The notes under the pieces are model-generated. The model saw only the letters and a list, made by a program, of their open reading frames with translations. It made no database searches and was not told where the DNA came from. A stretch of 5,434 nt of DNA from CAYFJO01 sp964343305 (GTDB taxonomy: Bacteria; Planctomycetota; Planctomycetia; Pirellulales; Pirellulaceae). Where the stretch lies: NCBI GenBank assembly GCA_964343305.1, contig CAYFJO010000633.1:1-5434 (forward strand), in the 5' to 3' direction. Each line of letters begins with the position of its first letter. Position 1 is the stretch's first letter. This document shows, piece by piece, positions 1 to 5,434 of the stretch. The translations under genes and the position numbers were made by a program.

Positions 1-506
1 AAGGGGCGGTCCGTCGATTACGGCATCTGATGGATCATCATGATAGCCGCGACTTACACCATTGGGTCGATAAGCAAAATCGCTACTCGACCATGGAAGC
101 GCTGGCACTTCTAGAGGATGCCCCACTTGCCATGGAGCCAAGACTGTTTGGAAGTCGATTAGAACGGCGCATGTTGTTCAAGAAGCTGTTCTTTTCAATT
201 CCCTTCCGCTATCAACTTCAATGGTTTCACGAAATGTTTTGGCGAGGTGCTTGGAGAGATGGACGCATTGGCCGCATTTGGGCAAGGTTGCGGGTCGAAG
301 CACGGCGAATGAGGGAATTGAAAGCGTTGGAGATGAAAACAACTGGCCGAATGATCGAAACTCCTCGCCCGGTTACCAACAAGTGTCACCCCCGAGTGGT
401 TGACTCGCCGCTGCAGATCGAGCTTCAACCTATTATCGATGGCGTGAAATTTGACAAAGCCTCAGCACGTGTACGCGGACTTGAGGCGACAACTGCAACG
501 GGTTAA
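1..506 (+). CDS. Family 2 glycosyltransferase, C-terminal part (5' end outside window)
   Basis: The reading frame is open from the first full codon at base 3, so the ATG at 30 is internal and the gene begins upstream of the window. The visible end carries the C-terminal signature of WaaE/WcaA-like GT-A glycosyltransferases. An HHWVDKQNRYSTMEA stretch (residues 10-24 counted from the ATG at 30) matches the His...Lys-x-Asn-x-Tyr-Ser/Thr segment that follows the catalytic domain. After it comes a basic amphipathic region with RGAWRDGRIGR (72-82) and RRMRELKALEMK (92-103), as in the usual 'GxxDGxxG...K..E' tail. The catalytic DxD motif lies outside the window. Such enzymes move a sugar from a nucleotide-sugar onto a lipid-linked or LPS-type acceptor at the cytoplasmic membrane. 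The last 55 or so residues, from residue 104, are an extension I cannot assign. The next gene starts 58 bases downstream. Family placement is fairly sure; donor and acceptor are unknown. Confidence 0.78.
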   Translation, partial: GAVRRLRHLMDHHDSRDLHHWVDKQNRYSTMEALALLEDAPLAMEPRLFGSRLERRMLFKKLFFSIPFRYQLQWFHEMFWRGAWRDGRIGRIWARLRVEARRMRELKALEMKTTGRMIETPRPVTNKCHPRVVDSPLQIELQPIIDGVKFDKASARVRGLEATTATG

Positions 507-564
507 CAAACTACTTTATTTCCAATTCCGACAATGTTCTTCAATATGACACTGGATCAGCATT

Positions 565-1254
565 ATGAACGCATTGACATATGGTTTTCGGCGCGCTGTA
601 TCGGGGCTTTTGTACAAGCGAGTCTACCGATATTTTAATCCCAAGACGCCTCGTCTCGCACCCGGAGCGAACGCAGCTCTCTCTCGTTTTCTGACAAAAG
701 AAAGCCAAGTGCTGGAATGGGGTTCGGGTTTATCAACGGTATGGCTCGCGGAGAGATGTGGCAACATCGTCAGCATTGAACATGATCCTGAATGGTATCA
801 GCGCGTGATACAATTGCTGGACGAAGCCGGTTTAACCAACGCGCGAGTGATTCTTCAAGAACCCGATAAGGCGGCAGGAGATTCATTTGACTGGCAGTCA
901 TGGCGCGGAATCAAGTTGGTTGGCACGCCCGCCAAGCCCAAGTTTGTCAACTATTTTCATGCGGCCGAAGATTTAGCCGATGATAGTTTTGACTTGGTAA
1001 TCCTTGACGGACGCGGCCGAACGGCCTGTTTTCCACACGCAATGACAAAGGTCAAGCCCGGCGGGTGGCTCTTACTGGATGACTCTGCGAGGCCGGGGTA
1101 CACTCCCATTTTTGACGCAATAGGCAACTGGCCGCACAAGACATACCGCATGGGGCTCATCGAAACGACGATTTTCACTCGACCAAGTGAGACTTCGGTC
1201 GATGAACTTGGCGCGTGTTCCATGCAGGATTCTATATCCGAGATGAATCGATGA
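565..1254 (+). CDS. Class I SAM-dependent methyltransferase
   Basis: This 229-residue protein has a Rossmann-type methyltransferase fold. Motif I is VLEWGSGLST (residues 49-58), with the E-x-G-S-G glycine loop that binds S-adenosylmethionine. The second strand ends in SIEHDPEW (70-77), where E72 is the likely ribose-binding acid. Motif DLVILDGRGR (143-152) and the post-motif strand VKPGGWLLLDDSARP (163-177) complete the core. The pairing of 'LDG' with 'LLLDD' resembles the Methyltransf_24/O-methyltransferase group and suggests an oxygen acceptor, but the substrate cannot be read. There is no signal peptide, so it is cytoplasmic. An in-frame stop at 547-549 leaves 565 as the only plausible ATG; no Shine-Dalgarno motif precedes it. 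Residues 208-229 lie beyond the fold and look like a loose tail. The stop overlaps the start of the next gene by four bases, which implies co-transcription. Its place among glycosyltransferases suggests a glycan or precursor methylation role (inferred). Confidence 0.8.
   Translation: MNALTYGFRRAVSGLLYKRVYRYFNPKTPRLAPGANAALSRFLTKESQVLEWGSGLSTVWLAERCGNIVSIEHDPEWYQRVIQLLDEAGLTNARVILQEPDKAAGDSFDWQSWRGIKLVGTPAKPKFVNYFHAAEDLADDSFDLVILDGRGRTACFPHAMTKVKPGGWLLLDDSARPGYTPIFDAIGNWPHKTYRMGLIETTIFTRPSETSVDELGACSMQDSISEMNR
1251..1254 (+). promoter_or_regulatory. ATGA stop-start overlap (translational coupling site)
   Basis: The TGA stop of the first methyltransferase (1252-1254) overlaps the ATG of the second (1251-1253). 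Such overlaps usually mean that translation of the second gene depends on ribosomes finishing the first. Only a weak purine stretch (ccgagatgaa) precedes it, so re-initiation rather than independent loading is the likely route. The overlap is seen directly; the coupling is inferred. Confidence 0.65.
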
Positions 1255-1991
1255 ATAATGCCTTGATGAATTCCTATTATCCAGAATCCCAATTCGGTGG
1301 ATTCAGTGAGATAGACGGAACTGTTAGGTTTTACGATCGAGTTAACGCGCTGCTGAATAGCCAATTCACCGTACTTGACGCTGGTTGCGGGGAGGGTGCG
1401 TACGATAATGATCCAGTTGAATTCCGAAAACAGCTACGAATCCTCAAAGGCAAATGTCGCTGCGTCCTCGGAATCGATGTCGATCCTCAGGCCGCAAACA
1501 ATCCACACATTGATGAATTTCGTCAAATCGAAGGAGACCGTTGGCCGGTGGACGATGAGTCGATCGATCTTTGCTTGACGGACTATGTGCTTGAGCACAT
1601 TGAGTCCCCCGGATCATTTTTTGCCGAGTGCGCACGTGTCTTGAAAAAAGGCGGATATCTCTGTGTCCGAACACCAAACGCACGAAGCTACGAATCAGTA
1701 GCCGCGTCGATCATCCCCAACAAATGGCATGCCGCTGTTGTGAACCGCGTCAAGAACAGCGGAAACGGCGCCGAGGTCTTCGACACCTATTTCCGCTGTA
1801 ATACCGTAGGACGAATACGACGGATCATGAAGAGGAATGGATTGAGATCCTGCGTTTTCACTCATGTTGGCGAGCCACAGTATCTTGCATTCTCGCGAAC
1901 GACTTTTGGTCTAGGAACATTACTTCACCGCATCATGCCCCGTGCGCTTCGAAGCAACATATTTGCGTTTGGGCAAAAACTTGAGGAATGA
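1251..1991 (+). CDS. Class I SAM-dependent methyltransferase (Methyltransf_11/25 type)
   Basis: Starting at ATG 1251, this is a 246-residue methyltransferase of a different subfamily from its neighbour. Motif I is VLDAGCGEGAY (residues 41-51), the acid ending strand 2 lies in LGIDVD (73-78), motif II is LCLTDYVLEHI (107-117), and motif III is VLKKGGYLCVRTPN (130-143). The N-terminal YYPESQFGGF...DGTVRFYDRVNALL and the later IIPNKWH and EPQYLAF segments look like a conserved family pattern found near polysaccharide genes. I chose 1251 over the in-frame ATG at 1215 because it makes an ATGA overlap with the upstream stop and avoids a 40-base overlap; ATG 1266 is a weaker alternative just ahead of the conserved region. 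There are no membrane segments or signal peptide, so it is cytoplasmic. The substrate is unknown; a sugar or glycan-lipid acceptor is inferred from context only. A 74-base gap follows. Confidence 0.85.
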   Translation: MNNALMNSYYPESQFGGFSEIDGTVRFYDRVNALLNSQFTVLDAGCGEGAYDNDPVEFRKQLRILKGKCRCVLGIDVDPQAANNPHIDEFRQIEGDRWPVDDESIDLCLTDYVLEHIESPGSFFAECARVLKKGGYLCVRTPNARSYESVAASIIPNKWHAAVVNRVKNSGNGAEVFDTYFRCNTVGRIRRIMKRNGLRSCVFTHVGEPQYLAFSRTTFGLGTLLHRIMPRALRSNIFAFGQKLEE

Positions 1992-2065
1992 GCACGAGCT
2001 AAGTGCATGGGGCGCGTTGAAAGCGACACGACGTCTTCTTACCAACTAGCCTTCCGGGCCGTGAA

Positions 2066-2920
2066 ATGAGTCGCCTACTTCGCGTAATCGGTGTCTTGCT
2101 GCTGGTCTTCCTTTGGGTTGGTTTGCCCGTGTGGACTTATGTGGGGTGGGGAACAGCATCAACTGAGAGTCTCTTGGCGATGTATGTGCTGCCGGTCGGA
2201 CTCGCCTGGAACTTGCTTTGGCTGGGATTGGTGATCTGCGTTTTTCGTCGAGCCAAGTCGTCCGCGATCTTGCTGGCCGCTGCAATTTTACTCTTGACCA
2301 TCGTTGGAAATTCACGCGTGAGCCGGTGGCTAACCTGGCGGCTGGAATATCAATTCAACGAACGTCAACCCAGCCAGTTTGACAAGCAATTCCGCGCCGT
2401 GTTCGTGCTTGGTGGATGCACCGGCCGCCTGCCATCTGGCAAGGCGGAAGTGAATGCCGAGGGCCAACGAATCGTCTCTGCTGCTGAATACTGGCACAAG
2501 AAGAAGGCCTCGTGGATTGTCACCACCGGCGCACAACCCAAGCCCGATCCAAACGATGCCTCGATTCAATCCAAGGAAATACTTATGAATCTTGGCGTCC
2601 CTGGTGACCGCATCCTTCGCATTCCAGCGGATAATACACACGAAGAGATCAAAGCAATTAAAGCATTGGTCGAAAATCCATCCACCGAGTTTGCGGAATC
2701 TAACGGTGAAGTTGGGTTAATCACCAGTGCCTTTCACATGCCCAGAGCCATGCGTTTGGCGCATGAAAGTGGATTGGAAATCATACCACTGCCCACCGGA
2801 TACAAGGAAAAAGTGAAAGTCAGAAACTTGACTCCGACTGATTTGGTTCCCAACTCACAAGCGATTAATAGTAACACGCGCGCGATGAGAGAATTTCTAG
2901 CCAGGCTCGTGGGCCGTTAG
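2066..2920 (+). CDS. Membrane-anchored YdcF family (DUF218) protein, ElyC/SanA-like
   Basis: This 284-residue protein has three hydrophobic segments, at about residues 7-27, 36-60 and 67-82, followed by a soluble DUF218 domain from about residue 109. The domain shows the family landmarks in order: AVFVLGGCTG (111-120), EGQRIVSAAEYW (132-143), IVTTGAQ (151-157), SKEILMNLGVPGDRI (169-183), the NTHEE motif (190-194), and LITSAFHMPRAMRLA (218-232). E. coli relatives ElyC and SanA act in the cell envelope; ElyC affects peptidoglycan precursor or lipid-carrier use, and SanA affects vancomycin permeability. The exact reaction of the family is unsettled. Multiple N-terminal helices plus a C-terminal DUF218 domain match the ElyC-like layout. 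An in-frame stop at 2018-2020 with no ATG or GTG between it and 2066 fixes the start; no Shine-Dalgarno motif is visible. Its position inside a glycan operon fits a role with undecaprenyl-linked intermediates, but this is inference. Confidence 0.85.
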   Translation: MSRLLRVIGVLLLVFLWVGLPVWTYVGWGTASTESLLAMYVLPVGLAWNLLWLGLVICVFRRAKSSAILLAAAILLLTIVGNSRVSRWLTWRLEYQFNERQPSQFDKQFRAVFVLGGCTGRLPSGKAEVNAEGQRIVSAAEYWHKKKASWIVTTGAQPKPDPNDASIQSKEILMNLGVPGDRILRIPADNTHEEIKAIKALVENPSTEFAESNGEVGLITSAFHMPRAMRLAHESGLEIIPLPTGYKEKVKVRNLTPTDLVPNSQAINSNTRAMREFLARLVGR

Positions 2921-2966
2921 AGGCATTTAATTGTTTGTTCAAAATACATAGGCTGCACTTCGTAAA

Positions 2967-5213
2967 ATGAATCAAGTTATCCAAGACATTCGCGTTGGGA
3001 AGACGTCGGTGATGCAAATTCCGCCGCCAATGGTGCAACCTGGCCATCTATTGATTGCCAACCAGCGGTCGTTGGTTTCGGCTGGAACGGAGAAGATGGT
3101 CATGGATTTGGCAAAGAAGTCGCTGCTTGGGAAAGCGCGAGAGCGCCCCGATCAGGTGCGGCGAGTGATCGAGAAGATCCGCAATGAAGGCTTTTTCAAC
3201 ACGCTTCGCCAGGTGCAAGCGAAATTGGATGAGCCGATGTCAATGGGCTACAGTTCGACGGGCGTTGTCTTGGCATGTGGCGACGGTGTTCAAGAATACA
3301 AACCGGGCGATCTCGTTGCCAGTAACGGCCCGCACGCGGAAGTTGTCTGCGTTCCAAAGCATCTTTGCGCTCGAGTCCCTGACAATGTTACCTCGGATCA
3401 GGCAGCATTTACCGTGTTAGGTGCCATCGCGATGCAGGGCGTAAGGCTATCAAAGCTAACGATTGGCGAAACCGTTTTGGTCATTGGCCTCGGGCTCGTC
3501 GGACAATTGACCGTTGCATTGTTAAAGGCCGCGGGCTGTCGAGTGATTGGTACAGACCTTGACGCCGCTCGCTGCGATTTGGCGCTCAAGATGGGTGCCG
3601 ATGTCGCACGCGCGAATCTCACTGCGCACGACACCACTCAGATTTTTGGTGAACTTGGCGCTGATGCCATTTTGATTACCGCGGCAACAAAATCAGACGG
3701 CCCGATTCAACTTGCCTCGCAAGCAGTGCGCCAAAAAGGACGCATTGTCCTTGTCGGTGTTGCCGACCTACACTTTGACCGCCGACCAATGTTCTTCAAA
3801 GAGGCGGAATTCGTCGTTTCGTGTTCATACGGCCCCGGCCGCTACGACGCCGATTACGAACAGCGTGGACATGATTATCCCGCCGCGCATGTACGCTGGA
3901 CGGAACAACGCAATCTACAGGCCGTGCTCGACCTGATGGCCAAGAGTGGCTTGGACGTTACCCCGCTCATCAGCCACCGGTTCGCGATCCAGCAGGCCGA
4001 GGAAGCATATCGGTTGATCGAAGATGGCAGCGAGCCATTCATGGCAATTTTGCTGGAATATCCTGGAGTTACAGAGGACGCGGACCAAAACTCTGAGCCG
4101 GACAAAACCCATCACACAGCCGAGGACCAGAAATCAAGCCGGAATACAAACAAAGTTTCGCTCCGCGCTGAGAATGGTCAGGCGAAGTCGAATGATACGA
4201 CAATTGACGTTGGCGTGTTGGGTGCGGGCAATTTTGCGAAGACCATGCTGATTCCAAAAATTGTCGCTCACTCGCAAGTGAATCCGATCACGATTTGCTC
4301 GGCGAAGGGTGTGAATGCGACGCAGGTGGGCCGCAAGAATGGGTTTCGATGGGCGACGACCGATGAGCGGGATGTGCTTGAAGACCAAAAGATCGACGCC
4401 GTCTTTTCCATCACGCGTCATGATCATCACGCGCGGCAAGTGATTCAGGCGATCCAAGCGGGCAAACACATTTTTGTTGAAAAACCGCTTTGCTTGACGC
4501 TCGAGGAGATGGCTGAGATTGAAGCGGCGGTTCAGAGTGAGCCGAACTCCCAGTCTCAGGCGAATTCACAACCAGTGGTCATGGTGGGCTTCAATCGTCG
4601 GTTTTCACCTGCTGCGAAACTCGTAAACGAGTTTTTCAATAACGATCGGGTGGCTCGCACAGTTTCAATTCGGTTTAATGCCGGAGACATCCCTCGCGAC
4701 CATTGGACGCAAAACGATTCCGAGGGCGGTGGACGAATCATTGGCGAGGCGTGCCATGCGATTGATCTGGCGACTTTCCTCACGGGGTCGGAACCTGTGA
4801 AAGTATTTGCCGAATCGATTGGCGGACCAGACGCACCCAGCGTGACGGACGACCAATGTTTCATCACCATTCGCCACGCCAACGGAAGTATTTCGAACAT
4901 CGGCTACCTGGCCGGCGGCGACAAAGCCTACGCCAAGGAGCGAATTGAGGTAATTGGCGGCGGCAAGCTAGCGGTCATCGAGGACTTTCGCCGTGTTACA
5001 CTCTGCTCCAGCGGCAAGCAAAAAACACATCGATTTAAATTGGACAAAGGGCATGGTGATGAGATTGCCGCCTTTGTTCAATGTATTCGAACGAACGGCG
5101 AGCCGCCCATCTCTTGGTCAGAAATCGCGTCGACTACCCGGTGTTCAATTCTTGCAGTTCGCAGCTTGCGCGAGGGTGTTCCGATTGACTGCACTGGCAG
5201 TCACACCCTATAA
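2967..5213 (+). CDS. Bi-domain oxidoreductase: zinc-less MDR dehydrogenase fused to Gfo/Idh/MocA oxidoreductase
   Basis: This 748-residue fusion carries two NAD(P)-dependent enzymes. Residues 1-365 form a medium-chain dehydrogenase/reductase: GroES-like part with SLVSAGTE (35-42) and MGYSSTG (93-99), nucleotide loop VIGLGLVGQL (172-181), and acid D197 in GTDLD, which suggests NAD. A later SYGPGRYDADYE (287-298) and VRWTEQRN (309-316) look like the signature of the group that includes bacteriochlorophyllide dehydrogenase relatives. The usual catalytic zinc Cys and His positions are occupied by A39 and Y95, and the structural-zinc cysteine lobe is absent. Residues 413-748 form a Gfo/Idh/MocA domain with GVLGAGNFAK (416-425), VEKPLCLT (504-511, catalytic Lys506) and GGGRIIGEACHAID (587-600, His597 and Asp600). 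Such fusions occur in polysaccharide loci and presumably oxidise or reduce a sugar or nucleotide-sugar in the cytoplasm; the substrate is unknown. An in-frame stop at 2949-2951 fixes the start at 2967. Confidence 0.9.
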   Translation: MNQVIQDIRVGKTSVMQIPPPMVQPGHLLIANQRSLVSAGTEKMVMDLAKKSLLGKARERPDQVRRVIEKIRNEGFFNTLRQVQAKLDEPMSMGYSSTGVVLACGDGVQEYKPGDLVASNGPHAEVVCVPKHLCARVPDNVTSDQAAFTVLGAIAMQGVRLSKLTIGETVLVIGLGLVGQLTVALLKAAGCRVIGTDLDAARCDLALKMGADVARANLTAHDTTQIFGELGADAILITAATKSDGPIQLASQAVRQKGRIVLVGVADLHFDRRPMFFKEAEFVVSCSYGPGRYDADYEQRGHDYPAAHVRWTEQRNLQAVLDLMAKSGLDVTPLISHRFAIQQAEEAYRLIEDGSEPFMAILLEYPGVTEDADQNSEPDKTHHTAEDQKSSRNTNKVSLRAENGQAKSNDTTIDVGVLGAGNFAKTMLIPKIVAHSQVNPITICSAKGVNATQVGRKNGFRWATTDERDVLEDQKIDAVFSITRHDHHARQVIQAIQAGKHIFVEKPLCLTLEEMAEIEAAVQSEPNSQSQANSQPVVMVGFNRRFSPAAKLVNEFFNNDRVARTVSIRFNAGDIPRDHWTQNDSEGGGRIIGEACHAIDLATFLTGSEPVKVFAESIGGPDAPSVTDDQCFITIRHANGSISNIGYLAGGDKAYAKERIEVIGGGKLAVIEDFRRVTLCSSGKQKTHRFKLDKGHGDEIAAFVQCIRTNGEPPISWSEIASTTRCSILAVRSLREGVPIDCTGSHTL
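4062..4202 (+). other. Hydrophilic low-complexity linker between the two oxidoreductase domains
   Basis: Residues 366-412 of the fusion enzyme are rich in Asp, Glu, Asn, Ser, Thr, Lys and Gln, with hardly any hydrophobic residues. They separate the last strand of the dehydrogenase domain (FMAILLEYP, 358-366) from the first strand of the Gfo/Idh/MocA domain (IDVGVLGAG, 413-421). It is probably a disordered tether that lets the two catalytic modules move independently. The reading frame stays open and both flanking domains are intact, so this is not a frameshift scar. Confidence 0.7.
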
Positions 5214-5253
5214 GATCGGCAGCGAATAGCAATCTCGATTCGATAGCAACACC

Positions 5254-5434
5254 ATGCGTATTCTATTTTTGACGCACTATTTTCCGCCGGAAGGCAACGC
5301 GCCCGCATCGCGAACCTACGAGCATTGCGTTCGTTGGGCGCTTGCTGGGCACGACGTGACGGTGATCACTTGTGCACCCAATGTGCCGAACGGTGTGGTC
5401 TACGACGGGTATAAGAATCGTGTCACGAGCCACA
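5254..5434 (+). CDS. Family 4 glycosyltransferase, N-terminal part (3' end outside window)
   Basis: An ATG at 5254 opens a frame that runs off the window after 60 full codons. The protein begins MRILFLTHYFPPEGNAPASR (residues 1-20) and continues TYEHCVRWALAGHDVTVITC (21-40). This is the typical first strand, 'YFPPE' loop and first helix of the GT-B acceptor domain in WbuB/WcaI-like GT4 enzymes, which includes the common 'P.E...a.R...la..wa..GH.VtViT' pattern. The nucleotide-sugar-binding C-terminal domain and its E-x7-E motif are outside the window. An in-frame stop at 5227-5229 rules out a longer N-terminus, and the strong family start supports 5254. It lies 40 bases after the bi-domain oxidoreductase with no terminator between, so it probably belongs to the same operon. 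Enzymes of this kind add a sugar, often an N-acetylaminosugar, to a lipid-linked glycan on the cytoplasmic side of the membrane. Sugar specificity cannot be judged from this fragment. Confidence 0.88.
   Translation, partial: MRILFLTHYFPPEGNAPASRTYEHCVRWALAGHDVTVITCAPNVPNGVVYDGYKNRVTSH

Noticed and set aside
221..403. 60-codon ORF in another frame inside the family 2 glycosyltransferase
   Set aside because: It is an overlapping frame within a clearly coding region, with no motif of its own.
1215..1250. Earlier in-frame ATG for the second methyltransferase at 1215
   Set aside because: It would overlap the upstream gene by 40 bases and add 12 residues with no family resemblance. ATG 1251 forms a classic ATGA overlap directly before the conserved N-terminus.
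957..1364. 135-codon open frame on the minus strand
   Set aside because: It is antisense to both methyltransferases, whose motifs are unmistakable, and its translation shows no recognisable domain.
1992..2006. GCAC...GTGC inverted repeat just after the second methyltransferase stop
   Set aside because: The stem is only 4 bases, with a 7-base loop and no T-run, so it is not a credible terminator.
2046..2641. Minus-strand open frames (2046-2315 and 2330-2641) opposite the DUF218 gene
   Set aside because: They are basic, composition-driven shadows of a real coding region, with no motif and no plausible start context.
2921..2966. AT-rich gap with a TACATA (2945-2950) that could be a -10 box before the bi-domain oxidoreductase
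   Set aside because: There is no matching -35 hexamer at a 16-18 base spacing, and planctomycete promoters are not well described by this consensus. It could still hold an internal promoter, but the sequence does not support calling it.
5223..5250. Short CGAAT/ATTCG inverted repeat and a near-repeat of 'cgaatagcaa'/'cgatagcaac' before the family 4 glycosyltransferase
   Set aside because: A 5-base stem with a 10-base loop and an imperfect 10-base repeat are within chance expectation, and no T-run follows.

Overview
The window looks like part of a surface-polysaccharide (capsule, exopolysaccharide or O-antigen-like) biosynthesis locus in a Gram-negative-type bacterium. The best taxonomic guess is a planctomycete of the Pirellula/Rhodopirellula kind. 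This rests on mid-range GC, starts without clear Shine-Dalgarno motifs, and protein families that I associate with glycan clusters of that group. It is an inference from style, not from a marker gene.

All supported genes lie on the + strand and are closely spaced, with gaps of 40 to 74 bases and one 4-base overlap. In order they are: the 3' end of a family 2 glycosyltransferase (to 506); two unrelated-looking class I SAM-dependent methyltransferases joined by an ATGA overlap (565-1254 and 1251-1991); a membrane-anchored YdcF/DUF218 protein (2066-2920); a 748-residue bi-domain oxidoreductase with an N-terminal zinc-less medium-chain dehydrogenase fused to a C-terminal Gfo/Idh/MocA oxidoreductase (2967-5213); and the first 60 codons of a family 4 glycosyltransferase of the WbuB/WcaI type (from 5254). 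No intergenic stretch exceeds 74 bases. I see no convincing terminator, RNA gene, mobile element, CRISPR array or long repeat.

As a working picture, the glycosyltransferases at either end add sugars to a lipid-linked glycan. The bi-domain enzyme makes or modifies a nucleotide-sugar or sugar precursor by NAD(P)-dependent redox chemistry. The methyltransferases probably decorate sugars or another small acceptor. The DUF218 protein acts at the inner membrane in envelope or glycan-carrier homeostasis. Substrates cannot be read from the sequence. The region is largely recognisable; the least ordinary item is the double-dehydrogenase fusion with its low-complexity linker and missing zinc ligands.
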